Shown here in pieces: positions 53,731 to 63,611 of a stretch of 64,000 nucleotides of DNA. Location of the stretch: assembly GCA_012862575.1 (NCBI GenBank), contig BLSF01000067.1, positions 1-64,000 of the forward strand, written 5' to 3'. Under the pieces are notes generated by a model. The model did no database searches. It had not been told where the DNA came from and saw only the letters and a program-made list of their open reading frames with translations. A program made the position numbers and the translations under genes. Source of the DNA: Parietichytrium sp. I65-24A (taxonomy: Eukaryota; Sar; Bigyra; Thraustochytrida; Thraustochytriidae). The stretch's first letter is position 1. Each line of letters begins with the position of its first letter.

Positions 53731-55707
53731 TCACTCCTCATTTGGGGCAGGTTCTTTCTTCAGGCTTCTTACGGATTTGCGGAGTAGGGTTTCCGACTTT
53801 CGGCGGCTCCTCCTCTCCACAAGCTCTTCTGGTGTTTCCTTTGCTCGGCTTTTTCGCGAGGTTGTACTATGGCGCTCTGGGCGGCCCTCACTGTCCACAT
53901 CTTCTTCGGTTTCCCGGGACAAGCTATCGTCATCATCGTCGAACTCGTCAGATGGGTTGGATCCAAACGCCGTAACTTTGCTAGGGTCGGGAACATTGAT
54001 AACGCCTTCCTCCAGCTGTTTCATCGTAACCTCCTCGTTCGGCGTTGACCAACTTCTGAACATATTCGAGAGCTGGTGCGCGATTCCAGACTCCATTTCT
54101 GCAGCAACAACCTTCACCATTTTGGTAACATCGGAAAGAGTAACCTTCCCAGCACCATCTCGGTCATATGTTTCAAAGCAGAATTTAATCTGGGATGTGC
54201 CGTCCCACTCTTTGGCTGCTGTAGAAAGACCGATAATGATTTCCACGATGTCAGCCTTTTCGTTCCCAGTTGGATCGAATAAATCATAGATTGCATCCAA
54301 CGGAAGCCCCGCGTACCCCAAGTCGGTCATTGCATACGAAAATTGACTCTTAGAGATCGTTTTTGCCGTGCTGCTGCGGAACTTGAGAAGAGCGCTTCGA
54401 ATCAGAGTGAGCTCCTCTCCGGTGAGACCATTTGCTCTGGAAGTACCGTCGAGAAGCTTGTAAAGCTCCCTGCGCATTCCAGATTTCAGGCCCCACACAA
54501 ATCCTGTGGACAAAGCCTTCAACTTGGTTTGAACGTTGAAAGCACGCAGCCTTTCAAGGCCAATGTAAGCATCTGCTGTCGCTGCCTTTTGAAGCAACCA
54601 TGGGTGGTTCAAAAAGCCGGTGACTGTGATGCGTTTCTTAGGGTCGACGACCAGACACTTGGATACAAGGTCTTTCGCCAATACGCTAACTTTGGCGCTT
54701 CGAGGGTATGTGTACTTGCCCGCCTTAATTTTTTTGAACGTGTCCCTGTCCGTCTTCCCATGGAATGGCGGGCCGCCCACGAAAAGGATGTACAAGATGA
54801 CTCCCATGGACCACACGTCGCACGCAGGCGTGTACTCCTTATTGGTCAAGACCTCAGGGGCAATGTAGCCCGGGGAGCCAACGATCGAATCCGCGTGGAT
54901 GTCAGGGACGCCTTGGATGCAGGCCAAACCAAAATCCGTGAGCTTGATCTGAGAGTTCTCTTCAGGTGACTCGAAGACAAGGTTTTCTGGCTTGAGATCC
55001 CTGTGGATAATTCCATTGTTGTGAAGCACCCGAAGAGCGCGCATGATCCTGCGCACGTGAAATGCTGCGTCCTTCTCGCTGTATCGCTTCTTGGAAATGA
55101 TACGATCGAAGAGCTCTCCGCCAGTCAACAAGTCCATGCAGATGCAAATTTGACGGTCGTTCACGAGCACGTCCCTGAGCTGAACTACGTTCTTTGTTTT
55201 CCTCGCACCGATCTTGGATATCTTACGCATCACCGCGATCTCGCTCTGCATAATCGCAATAACCCTCCTCTTAGCCTTCATTTCGATGTCTGTCTTCCCT
55301 TTGGCTTCTTCACTGGAGGTGTCTTTACCTTGCTTCTTCATCCTCGCTACCCTCATGTTGTGTTCGTCGACAGCTTTCTCAGCAATGTGGCGAAAGTTGA
55401 CTATTTTCACGGCTACCTCTTTTCCCGAGTTGCGCTGGATACCTCGGAAAACCTTTGCGAAGGCTCCCCGACCAAGCTCCTCCTCAATCCTATAGTACTC
55501 CAGGATATTCCCTTGCTTGGTTGACACCTTGGCAAGATCGTCCGTCAGGGTGATGATCTGCGAGTCTTCTTCTTGTCCTTCCACCTTGCTGTTTCCCACG
55601 AGGTTCTTTTGGCTTCCCTTCTTCTTCGCGTTTCGCTTCTCCCGGAAGCTCTGCAGCTTTTGCTTGAATGTTGTCATGCGGGTCATCTTGGCTTTCACGG
55701 ACGCCAT
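53731..55707 (-). CDS. CDPK-like Ser/Thr kinase with degenerate C-terminal EF-hands
   Basis: The ATG at 55707 gives 658 residues. A basic N-terminus precedes a CAMK-group kinase domain (~71-371): GRGAFAKVF Gly loop, ATP-binding Lys ~101, alphaC Glu ~156, HRDLKPEN with catalytic Asp ~236, DFG (~258-260), SPGYIAPEVL and CDVWSMGVILYILFVGGPPF. The insert between beta3 and alphaC (~105-150) is unusually long and Lys/Glu-rich. After the kinase comes an alpha-helical region with EF-hand-like loops, DPTGNEKADIVE (~478) and DRDGAGKVTLSD (~515). Both keep several acidic ligands, but the second lacks a ligand at position 5 and ends in Asp not Glu, so calcium binding is uncertain. The tail is Ser/Glu/Arg-rich. 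It is convergent with SEC11. Confidence 0.85.
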   Translation of the reverse strand: MASVKAKMTRMTTFKQKLQSFREKRNAKKKGSQKNLVGNSKVEGQEEDSQIITLTDDLAKVSTKQGNILEYYRIEEELGRGAFAKVFRGIQRNSGKEVAVKIVNFRHIAEKAVDEHNMRVARMKKQGKDTSSEEAKGKTDIEMKAKRRVIAIMQSEIAVMRKISKIGARKTKNVVQLRDVLVNDRQICICMDLLTGGELFDRIISKKRYSEKDAAFHVRRIMRALRVLHNNGIIHRDLKPENLVFESPEENSQIKLTDFGLACIQGVPDIHADSIVGSPGYIAPEVLTNKEYTPACDVWSMGVILYILFVGGPPFHGKTDRDTFKKIKAGKYTYPRSAKVSVLAKDLVSKCLVVDPKKRITVTGFLNHPWLLQKAATADAYIGLERLRAFNVQTKLKALSTGFVWGLKSGMRRELYKLLDGTSRANGLTGEELTLIRSALLKFRSSTAKTISKSQFSYAMTDLGYAGLPLDAIYDLFDPTGNEKADIVEIIIGLSTAAKEWDGTSQIKFCFETYDRDGAGKVTLSDVTKMVKVVAAEMESGIAHQLSNMFRSWSTPNEEVTMKQLEEGVINVPDPSKVTAFGSNPSDEFDDDDDSLSRETEEDVDSEGRPERHSTTSRKSRAKETPEELVERRSRRKSETLLRKSVRSLKKEPAPNEE

Positions 55708-56168
55708 CTTGCGGAATATATGCGAGTGCCTCCCGCAACTTTGGCGCCACTAACACACTGAGACACGGCTGTCCGGTGCTCTTTCCCAAAAAACAAGGGC
55801 GCTCTTCGAAACTCGGGCGCCAGCCTTCGTCCACAAGCACACACGCGCTGGGATCGAAGAAGCAGCGAGCCGTACTAGACGTCTCCAGGGACTACGGTCG
55901 TTCGTGCCGCCCTGTCTCCCCCTTTGTCGCGCTCTGTCCTGTCCTGTCCGCGCACTGTGCCACCAACTCGTGTCTACCTACCTACAAGTATTTGGAGCGG
56001 GCGCTTGGCGCTTGGCATCGCTTGGCGTTTGGAGGGAGGGGAGGGTGGGTGGGTGGGTGTGCTCTCACGGTGACAATCACGTACCTGGCATTAGAGTTGG
56101 TCTTGAACGCGTGAGTCCCTCATAGTCCCTCCATCGATTACTGATGATTATTGTGCTGACTGGTACAG

Positions 56169-56183
56169 TACTCACGGTCAGTA
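56169..56183 (+). repeat. Dispersed motif TACTCACNGTCAGTA, copy 4
   Basis: TACTCACGGTCAGTA; one base differs from the copies at 5852 and 48075. It is preceded by GGTACAG. Confidence 0.6.
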
Positions 56184-56913
56184 GCCACATTCTCTCGCAC
56201 TGATATGATTGCCATCTGTCATCACTGTCATCACTGTCATCTGTCTGCGATTCTCCCTCCATCGCTCCATCATTATTGTTTTCCAAGTCCGAACTCGGCA
56301 GAGTTAGAGTGTGCGACCAGCGCAGAGCCCCACAGCCCAAACTTCCAATCCTTCACGTCGTTTGCAATGCAGCGTGCAAGCGCCGCATCATCTGCAGACG
56401 AGGTGCCCGCCATCATACCACCCTCTCCATCTCATGCCCCTGGCGCGGAGCATTTTCACATGGCAATCTCAACACCATCACCATCATTAACACGAACCGC
56501 GACACCAACATTGCAGCCTGTTGCGGGCCTCCTTCGTTCACATGAGCCACTACAACCACCCTTTTGCTCCCATTTTCAATGAACATCGATTGCAACTTCG
56601 TTTTTTGTATGTTCATGAATGAAAAGAAAGTGACATTTTCGCGCTCTTTCTGCATCCCATTTATTTGTCGTGTTATTTCCATTGCCTTCCAAAATCTTCC
56701 AACCATGAACAGTAACTCGCGGTACAATACGAAATACGATCCGACGCGCATGCGACGATCGTCGCTGTTGCTGTTGTTTATGTTGCTTCTGATAACCTAC
56801 TCTGATTGCTGATTGTTGATTGCTTTTACATGTCAATTGATTGATTGTTTGAGTGATTGCTGTTTTCATTGATTGCTTGCTTGAGAGGTGTGCGCCTAGG
56901 AGTGGCTAATCAG

Positions 56914-56942
56914 TCCGGCGATATAGGACTTCTTACGCCGGA
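56914..56942 (+). other. Perfect 7-bp stem hairpin in non-coding DNA
   Basis: TCCGGCG and CGCCGGA pair around a 15-base loop. It is GC-rich within an AT-richer context. It could be a structured RNA element or chance. Confidence 0.4.
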
Positions 56943-58602
56943 GAGACTAGTGCTGGACCTATCGTGTGAGGTTTATGGTAAGTGGCTCCTACGCCACAGT
57001 CCGCCAAACAACGAGTAGCACGCCGTACAACCTGGTACACACCTGCCGCTCAGAGATTTCATAGATTTACATATGCATCTAGGCTAGAACTGGTTAGCTG
57101 CGGAAGGTTGGCTTGCTAGTATACCAACTAACGTGTCGATAGCGCTGGTGAGTAGGTGATACGACATAAAGAATAGTTCTTTGATCGATGGCCGTTTGAA
57201 AGCTTCTTGTTCAAGTTTGCCGCGCGGCCAAGTGATTGATTGACACAAGTCAGTTCTTAGTGTGAGTCTAAAAGTAATCAATCAAGAGTAAAGAGGGAAA
57301 GTAAAAAGTAAAAAGTAAACGCGAGGATGAGTGAATAACTTTGGTTGATATTCGGAAGAGCAGTGGCCGAAGAGAATGCATGAAAAGCAGAGATTGGTGT
57401 CGATCGAATTAACTGTTCTGTAAATTATTGTGGAATGGATTGGGGTTTGGACGAAGCAATCAGTACTGGCGCAGGAAGTAGAAATGGATTGGGGAGAGAA
57501 ATGCTGACCCGGATTGACCCTCCGAGGGCGTATCGTTGCGGATCTCAACGAGAAGAGCCTACACCTCCGCCTAGCGCAGCAAAATCTCCTTGCGTTCACA
57601 CACGCACCTGGTCAATGCAGCTAGTTTGGCTGAGCTAGTTGAGCTAGTTTTCAAGGAGTCAATCATTGTCCCACTGAACACGAGTGGCGGCGTTCATCTT
57701 GCCCTTGCTGCGGAAATGAGCTGTTTAGGGAGTTCTTGCATGGGGTCGGTAGCATTGGTTGGCAAAGAGAGCGAAAAGTCTGTCCCGCCAACCGTCTTAA
57801 GCAGATGCTTCGGTAAGGGAGCAAATGTGGAACTACTCGCAGCAGCTCACCGCAAATGTGAAAAAGAAGTCGATAGATTCACTCGCGTGTCAATCGAGTC
57901 CTCATCTGGGCACGGATTGGGTAATCCACTGAGCATCACAACCGTCCCGAACCTAAAAGTCCCAGCAAGAGCCATTGCTGCCAGCGAGGGTGGACGTAGA
58001 CACTCGTTTTCATTTTCCCCAATCGACAACGTAGTGCAATGCAATAATATGCAATAGCGGCGGCTTATCCCCAGTTACGAAACAACTCGGCGAGAGCGAG
58101 CGTACCTTGCTTCGCGGGCGACAAGCAGACAATTCCACCGGGAGCCTTCGATAGAGGTCCCGTTCGTTTCCTTCGTGATACCTGTACAGCTGCACGCTCA
58201 TAAAAGTTCAGAGGCGTCTTGCGCCGAGCGTTTCATCTCTGTAGCATCGCGTGCTGAGAGGAGGCCTCTCGGCTGTGCCACGGATTGACAGAAATCATAT
58301 CGCCTCAGGGCTTGAGGCACGAGGGCGATTGTGAATTGCGTCCAGGCAACGGTAGAGCGTTTCGCTTTGCACACGTGCCGTTCAGTTGCAGCGCGTGGAG
58401 CCGCTATTGGCAACGCGAGGGCAACTTTTGGCCCGTCTCGGTGTAAGTTCAAGTGACTAAAAAATCGCACAGGAGCTCCAAGCCATCGCGTCTCCTCTCC
58501 TCCCCATTTCAATTCTGGTTTTCTCACGAATCTGGACTTCTGGACTCAGCAGACTTAGAATAAGAAACTTGAAGCGGTGCTTCGAGGATCACGGCACCCA
58601 AG

Positions 58603-60351
58603 ATGCCGCAAAAGAAGACCACAAGTATCGCCGCGTCGTTCAAGGTGCTCGACGTCGGTGTGGAGAGGCGTCTCCTGTACGAGGTGTTGCGAGAGCGCAA
58701 AATCACAGTTCGCGAGAGGGTCGCAAAGATGGAGCGCAATTTGGCAGAGTTTAAGCTTTTACAAAATTCAAACGGGGTCCCGACCGACTTGGACAGCAAT
58801 GTCATTTTAGACTGCGTGCTTCTCAGCGATCTTATGATTGCCAGCGTCCACGGACCGGTTGAGCCGCGGGACGATACTCCATGTCCGTATCCAGTGGCCG
58901 TGCTAGAGCCGGAGTGGGCCGCAGCTCTTCAACAGCACTACAAAACAGAAAGCGGTAAATTTCTTGTCGGAAACGAAGCTGAGGAACGCATGCGAAAGGA
59001 CCTTGGTGGTCGTCATGCAGGTGCTGTCAAAGTCAAGTTTCAGGCCAGTGCAGCACAAAATCGGCAAGCATGTTCAATCGAGAGTCCTGCAGGAAGAGCA
59101 CCTAGCAATGCAGACGGAACGAAGGTAGCCAAGCCGTCTTCTCCAGTGCCACCTCCCATGCAGGCGTTGGAGCACGCGGAAGACAGAAAGCCGCGCAAGC
59201 CGATGCTTCAATCTGTGGCCTCCAAACTCCGCAAGAGTCTGCAGGGCAAGAAAACCAAAAAGATGAAAAGTACCGGCAGCAGGGAGACGATGGACGCTGA
59301 GAGCAACATGCCGTTGGCAGGAGGGGAAGAGGGTGGCGCAGACCAGCATATCGTGGCAGGTGCAAAGCGCAGACCAAAGAGAACATCAAACTATGGGTTC
59401 CTACCTTTCAGCTTCGGAGGCAGCGGCAAGGCTTCCAACAAGGAGGAAGATTTCGAAATTCACATGGGCGACCTGCTAAAAGGATACCGGTTGGATAAAA
59501 CTAACTTGCAGCACATGCAGGACAAGAAAAGTGGACCAGGGAGCAAAGTCTCCAAAGCTGCCAAGCAAAAGAAGTCCAAACGCGGTAAGAAAAAGAGCCT
59601 CAACGATAGTCTCGAGTCCGTCAACGAAAACGAGTGTAGTGACATGGATCAGGACTTTGTCCATCATGACGATCGGCTTGAGTTGGAGCATCACGGTTCG
59701 GATTATGACCATCTCCGCTACTACATTAATAACAAAATCTTTGGCGGTACGTTTCGCGAGGGAAAGCGCTCTCGAGCGCAGAGCGGCGCACCTCGAGCTA
59801 GGCCGCGCTCTACAGGGAGCAGTGGTATGAATCTGGCCCAGATTAAGCAGCACGTCCGAATGGCAGACGGGGCGGCTGGTAAGCCACCAGTGCATTCGTT
59901 CAAATCTAAGAGTTCTCGCAGCTTTTCAATCCGGAAGCTCGCGTCCATGAAGGAGACGCGAAATAGGAAGCAAAATGCTGCGGCAGATTCCACGGCGAGC
60001 AAGCCATCTGAGAGCAAACCTTTAAAAAACAACAAGGACAACAACAATAGTAACGACGCCGAGCTCGCCTGCGCCGAGGCGGAGCAGAGTCGGAGTGAAG
60101 AGGGCGGCGATCTACTTGCTGGTCTTGAAGGAGAATCTCAGGACAAGGACGGCAGTAAATCCTTCAAGCGCTCAGCAGATGCGAGTGGAAAGGTTTCTGT
60201 GGCAGACTCTGAGTACACAATTCTGGAGGAGGACGAAGACGATGAAGATGCCAACACTGATGATCTTTTGAATGCTGAAGACGGTTTGGGACCCGAATTA
60301 GACACAGTATCTTCAAGCACATTTCAGGTCACCGAAAGCTTGGTTGTGTAA
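58603..60351 (+). CDS. Hypothetical Lys/Ser-rich protein, 582 residues
   Basis: I do not recognise a family. The ATG at 58603 (context AAGATGC) opens a frame with codon use like its neighbours. Residues ~8-110 look structured, with helical VERRLLYEVLRERKITVRER and a segment DLDSNVILDCVLLSDLMIAS that could form a small alpha-helical domain. Residues ~190-215 and ~330-345 are very basic (SLQGKKTKKMK, KQKKSKRGKKKS), suggesting nuclear or nucleic-acid interaction. A structured patch (~250-310) contains GFLPFSFGGSG and HMGDLLKGYRL. The C-terminal ~100 residues are acidic (LEEDEDDEDANTDDLLN). No signal peptide or membrane segment. It is convergent with TMEM138, with about 180 bases between the stops. 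Confidence 0.7.
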   Translation: MPQKKTTSIAASFKVLDVGVERRLLYEVLRERKITVRERVAKMERNLAEFKLLQNSNGVPTDLDSNVILDCVLLSDLMIASVHGPVEPRDDTPCPYPVAVLEPEWAAALQQHYKTESGKFLVGNEAEERMRKDLGGRHAGAVKVKFQASAAQNRQACSIESPAGRAPSNADGTKVAKPSSPVPPPMQALEHAEDRKPRKPMLQSVASKLRKSLQGKKTKKMKSTGSRETMDAESNMPLAGGEEGGADQHIVAGAKRRPKRTSNYGFLPFSFGGSGKASNKEEDFEIHMGDLLKGYRLDKTNLQHMQDKKSGPGSKVSKAAKQKKSKRGKKKSLNDSLESVNENECSDMDQDFVHHDDRLELEHHGSDYDHLRYYINNKIFGGTFREGKRSRAQSGAPRARPRSTGSSGMNLAQIKQHVRMADGAAGKPPVHSFKSKSSRSFSIRKLASMKETRNRKQNAAADSTASKPSESKPLKNNKDNNNSNDAELACAEAEQSRSEEGGDLLAGLEGESQDKDGSKSFKRSADASGKVSVADSEYTILEEDEDDEDANTDDLLNAEDGLGPELDTVSSSTFQVTESLVV

Positions 60352-60531
60352 ACCAGCTTTGGTCCTGCTCGATCCGTCTTTTCTCCGTGCAGGCATCTGC
60401 CAACTAGGAACGACCCAATGTAAACTAACATGTTCATTGAATAACAATAGAAGACAAACTTGTGTTTTGCAAAGAGACAGAATTGTAGTTTTCATGTCAG
60501 TTTCGTTGGATCAGATTTGATCACCAGCCGA

Positions 60532-61315
60532 TCACGAGTGAGTCTTGGTGTAATATTTTTCGTCCGCAAGCCGAAAGGTTGAATACAATACCTGATGGTA
60601 ATACATTGCCGAGCCTGGAGTCACTTTGTTAGCTCCTGATACACGGGGGATTGTTGTTTTAGAGCAGCAACTTACTTAGATTTTGTAGCACAAAGACGAC
60701 TTGAAACCCTGGCATTCCCCAAACATCTGCCTCGGAAGCCTTTTGCACACTTTGAAAGCGAAGCTGGCCAGAGAAAACAAACGTCAGAATCCCGTGTCCA
60801 TCGTCATGATTCCGCAACCTAAGAACACTTACAATCCGCATCACACCAAGAATTAAAGTGAGGAGAAGATACAGTATCTGGGCAATTCCCAGAAATTTAA
60901 AATCAGTGAGGACCACGCCGGGAAGGCCAATCTGCATCAGGTAGGTGTTGCACATGAGCAGAAACAAAGTTAAAAAGATGAACAGCTGCAAGCTTGTCTG
61001 TATCCTGTAGGGCGCGAAAATATGTACACACACGGTCAGGCCCTTTCTTATCTTCAAAACCTGTTTGGCAAAAACTTACACCAAGAACAGAAATGGCCAA
61101 AAGTTCGTCAAGCGGCCCCCGACAAGACTGTCGTAGCTGTCGCTGTTCACTGAGCTGTTGATGAAAATGTCCAGGAACACCAAGCAGTACACGAAGATTG
61201 CCTTCATGACATACCAGTGCGGGTTGTCCATCTTCGTGGTCTCCACCGGCCTCTTCCCTGATCCACCGGCCAGAGGCGGGGCGAGCCTCTGGTATCCCCC
61301 GCCGTCCGCGCCCAT
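60532..61315 (-). CDS. TMEM138: TMEM138 family ciliary transition-zone membrane protein, four exons
   Basis: TMEM138 is a four-helix membrane protein needed for cilium formation; human mutations cause Joubert syndrome. Exons on the minus strand are 61080-61315, 60833-61004, 60676-60763 and 60532-60614. Introns are 75, 69 and 61 bp with GTAAGT donors and CAG acceptors. The joined product is 192 residues. Helix 1 holds YVMKAIFVYCLVFLDIFINS. The next block FFLFLVIQTSLQLFIFLTLF is followed by MCNTYLMQIGL, which matches the family's F-N-T-x-x-x-Q-x-G-L. The end QVVFVLQNLSSAMYYHQVLY matches the L-F-V-x-Q-R-L-A-x-x-x-Y-Y pattern, and this match only appears after splicing exon 3 to exon 4. The start ATG at 61315 is the first in-frame ATG. 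Confidence 0.87.
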
Positions 61316-62016
61316 TGCACCTGCTCTCTGTGCTCGCCACCTGAACACTGATGCCTTGCTCTTCGCTTTGCAGGTCACTCAGGTTTGGCCACTCCCATCC
61401 GACAACAACCTGAACTTGCCCAAGCCCGCGAGTTTCGACTGTCGTTCGTGCACACTGACTTTCCCTTCCGAGTTTCAAGTATTTGACCACTTTCCCTAAT
61501 TTGTACTTTACCGCGAGCCGTGACTTGCCACAACATATCACAACATGTCTCAACGGTCAATTTTACGAGTCACTAGAGCGTCTAGATGACGCGAATTGCG
61601 CAGATAGACGTCATGAGAACAGCATAGAACAAATATGAACAAATTAACGTCACCTCGGGGTGGTTGTCGTAATGTAGGGGCTGTTCGTTACGTGAAAGTC
61701 TTTGCCATTGGTCCTCAATTGATTCACGGTCAATTGATCTCAATTGATCTCGATTGGAAGATTTGGTCAAAGCATAATTTTTATTAGTATGTTTATTTCA
61801 TCTTTTTTTTGGGTTTCCAGCTGCAATATGGTCGCAAAAGTTTAAGTTGCAAATTTGGTCAGACCCCATGTCCGTTATGGTAGAATGGGAAGAAGTGTTT
61901 TTATGGATTATAAGGATTGGTAAGGAAGTGTGTCGTTGAAGCTCTAAACGCGTTCCGCAGAGAAAGAACCACGAATTGTACTCAAGAAGCGTTCCGCACA
62001 AGGAGAAATTTCTGTG
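61316..62016. other. Intergenic up to assembly gap
   Basis: About 700 bases with no supported gene. Near 61950-62012 are two imperfect copies of GCGTTCCGCA followed by AGGAGAAA or AGAGAAAG, running into the gap. Confidence 0.5.
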
Positions 62017-62526
62017 NNNNNNNNNNNNNNNNNNNNNNNNNNNNNNNNNNNNNNNNNNNNNNNNNNNNNNNNNNNNNNNNNNNNNNNNNNNNNNNNNNNN
62101 NNNNNNNNNNNNNNNNNNNNNNNNNNNNNNNNNNNNNNNNNNNNNNNNNNNNNNNNNNNNNNNNNNNNNNNNNNNNNNNNNNNNNNNNNNNNNNNNNNNN
62201 NNNNNNNNNNNNNNNNNNNNNNNNNNNNNNNNNNNNNNNNNNNNNNNNNNNNNNNNNNNNNNNNNNNNNNNNNNNNNNNNNNNNNNNNNNNNNNNNNNNN
62301 NNNNNNNNNNNNNNNNNNNNNNNNNNNNNNNNNNNNNNNNNNNNNNNNNNNNNNNNNNNNNNNNNNNNNNNNNNNNNNNNNNNNNNNNNNNNNNNNNNNN
62401 NNNNNNNNNNNNNNNNNNNNNNNNNNNNNNNNNNNNNNNNNNNNNNNNNNNNNNNNNNNNNNNNNNNNNNNNNNNNNNNNNNNNNNNNNNNNNNNNNNNN
62501 NNNNNNNNNNNNNNNNNNNNNNNNNN
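62017..62526. other. Assembly gap (510 N)
   Basis: A run of unknown bases. Open frames spanning it are artefacts. Confidence 0.99.
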
Positions 62527-63048
62527 ATGGCGTCGGAAACGACATCGCAGACTTTGCAAATCGCATTTTAGGTCATTTCGCTCGACTCTAGAGGTAGTCT
62601 TGTTTGTGTTTTCTCGTCGACCAGACGCAAAATTTCATCAAGAGCCTCCGTCGCGTGACTTTCGCCTTGCCAAAACCTCAATGATGTAGAGAATGGTGTC
62701 GAAAGGCATGATGACGATGAGAATGTATCACCTTTCTGGAGTTCCGCCAAATTTACAGTGGAGTTCATGAAATTGAACTCTGCCGATGCTGTCGCTCAAC
62801 TAGAGAGGTTCTGCTTTGAAGCATTAGCGAAGAGGACGAATGTCAAGACTCAAGTTTCCTTCCTGGTCTTCTTGCTGACGATGAAAATGTCACAGCGAGC
62901 GAGCCAACGAAGATGCGTCGATTGGACTCAGTGTCAGACACAGCCGTTGACAATGCCGTCTCAATGTCTTTGTAAAAATTCAAAATTCAAATTACAGTCA
63001 AATGTTAAAATAAAGCCTGGGCATCTCTAGTTAATACGAGGAATAACC
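62527..63048. other. Post-gap intergenic region
   Basis: No supported gene. The region grows AT-rich toward 62960-63048. Confidence 0.5.
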
Positions 63049-63345
63049 ATGGCTAATTATTCCGAAACAACTCCTTTGCGTTCCGCACTTGCTCCGTGTT
63101 CTGGTCCTAGACTTTGGTTTTGGGTGTATTTATCACCCTTACCTATTCTCATTTATACGGCTGCGTTAATACGAATTGGGTTTCGCAAGCCGTGTCATAG
63201 TACTTGTCTTATGCATTCTTACTCGATTGTCTTAATAAGCTTTTTTATAGGAATATATTGCGCTATACGATTACAAGACATGGGGAATTATATTACTGGT
63301 TTCATCTGGCCCTTTTACCTTGCAAAATTTGTCCTCTTCAATTAG
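63049..63345 (+). CDS. AT-rich ORF for a small hydrophobic protein, 98 residues
   Basis: The ATG at 63049 opens a 98-residue frame with three hydrophobic segments: WFWVYLSPLPILIYTAALI, SIVLISFFIGIYCAI and ITGFIWPFYLAKFVLF. Codons are AT-biased (many TTA, ATA, AAT, TTT), unlike all neighbouring genes. The order 'L-P-x-x-x-Y then Y-S-I-V-L-I-S-F-x-x-G-I' faintly recalls the DUF3429/TMEM69 family, but too little remains to claim it. An AGGA six bases before the ATG would suit a bacterial ribosome site. It may be a transferred bacterial or organellar fragment, a decayed gene, or chance. Confidence 0.35.
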   Translation: MANYSETTPLRSALAPCSGPRLWFWVYLSPLPILIYTAALIRIGFRKPCHSTCLMHSYSIVLISFFIGIYCAIRLQDMGNYITGFIWPFYLAKFVLFN

Positions 63346-63611
63346 CCCTATCTCTACAATTGCAGTAAGAGTTGCAAGTTATAAGGTTCTGACCTCTCAA
63401 TATCATCAAACTGAAAAGTCTGAGAAGGAAGAAGTTGGAGACAGCAGCCAACAACGTCAAGTCTTTGGTCTTTGGTCTTGGGTTTTTCGGGGCGTGCGGG
63501 GAAGATTTGGTGTAAAGTGTGCAAGTTTATACACGGTCAAGCGAAGATCTGAGGCGGCTGGAGTGCCTGAGGGCTGCCAGATAGGTGGCGCACAAGACGC
63601 CTCGTGGAGAA
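63346..63611. other. Promoter and leader of the CDK7-like gene
   Basis: Short region just upstream of the kinase start; nothing else is seen. Confidence 0.5.

Larger units (their letters stand above)
55708..58602. other. Gene-free region of 2.9 kb
   Basis: No supported gene. It includes the fourth copy of the dispersed 15-mer (56169-56183) and a perfect 7-bp hairpin (56914-56942). Frames at 57590-58057 and on the minus strand at 58198-58527 are open for 100-155 codons but have no recognisable features. The region should hold the kinase promoter at its left edge and the promoter of the gene at 58603 at its right edge. Confidence 0.45.

Noticed and set aside
57590-58057. 155-codon plus-strand frame
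   Set aside because: No recognisable domain and weak codon evidence; could be a lineage-specific gene but not supported.
61798-62689. Open frames that cross the N run
   Set aside because: They are created by unknown bases; no coding evidence on either side.
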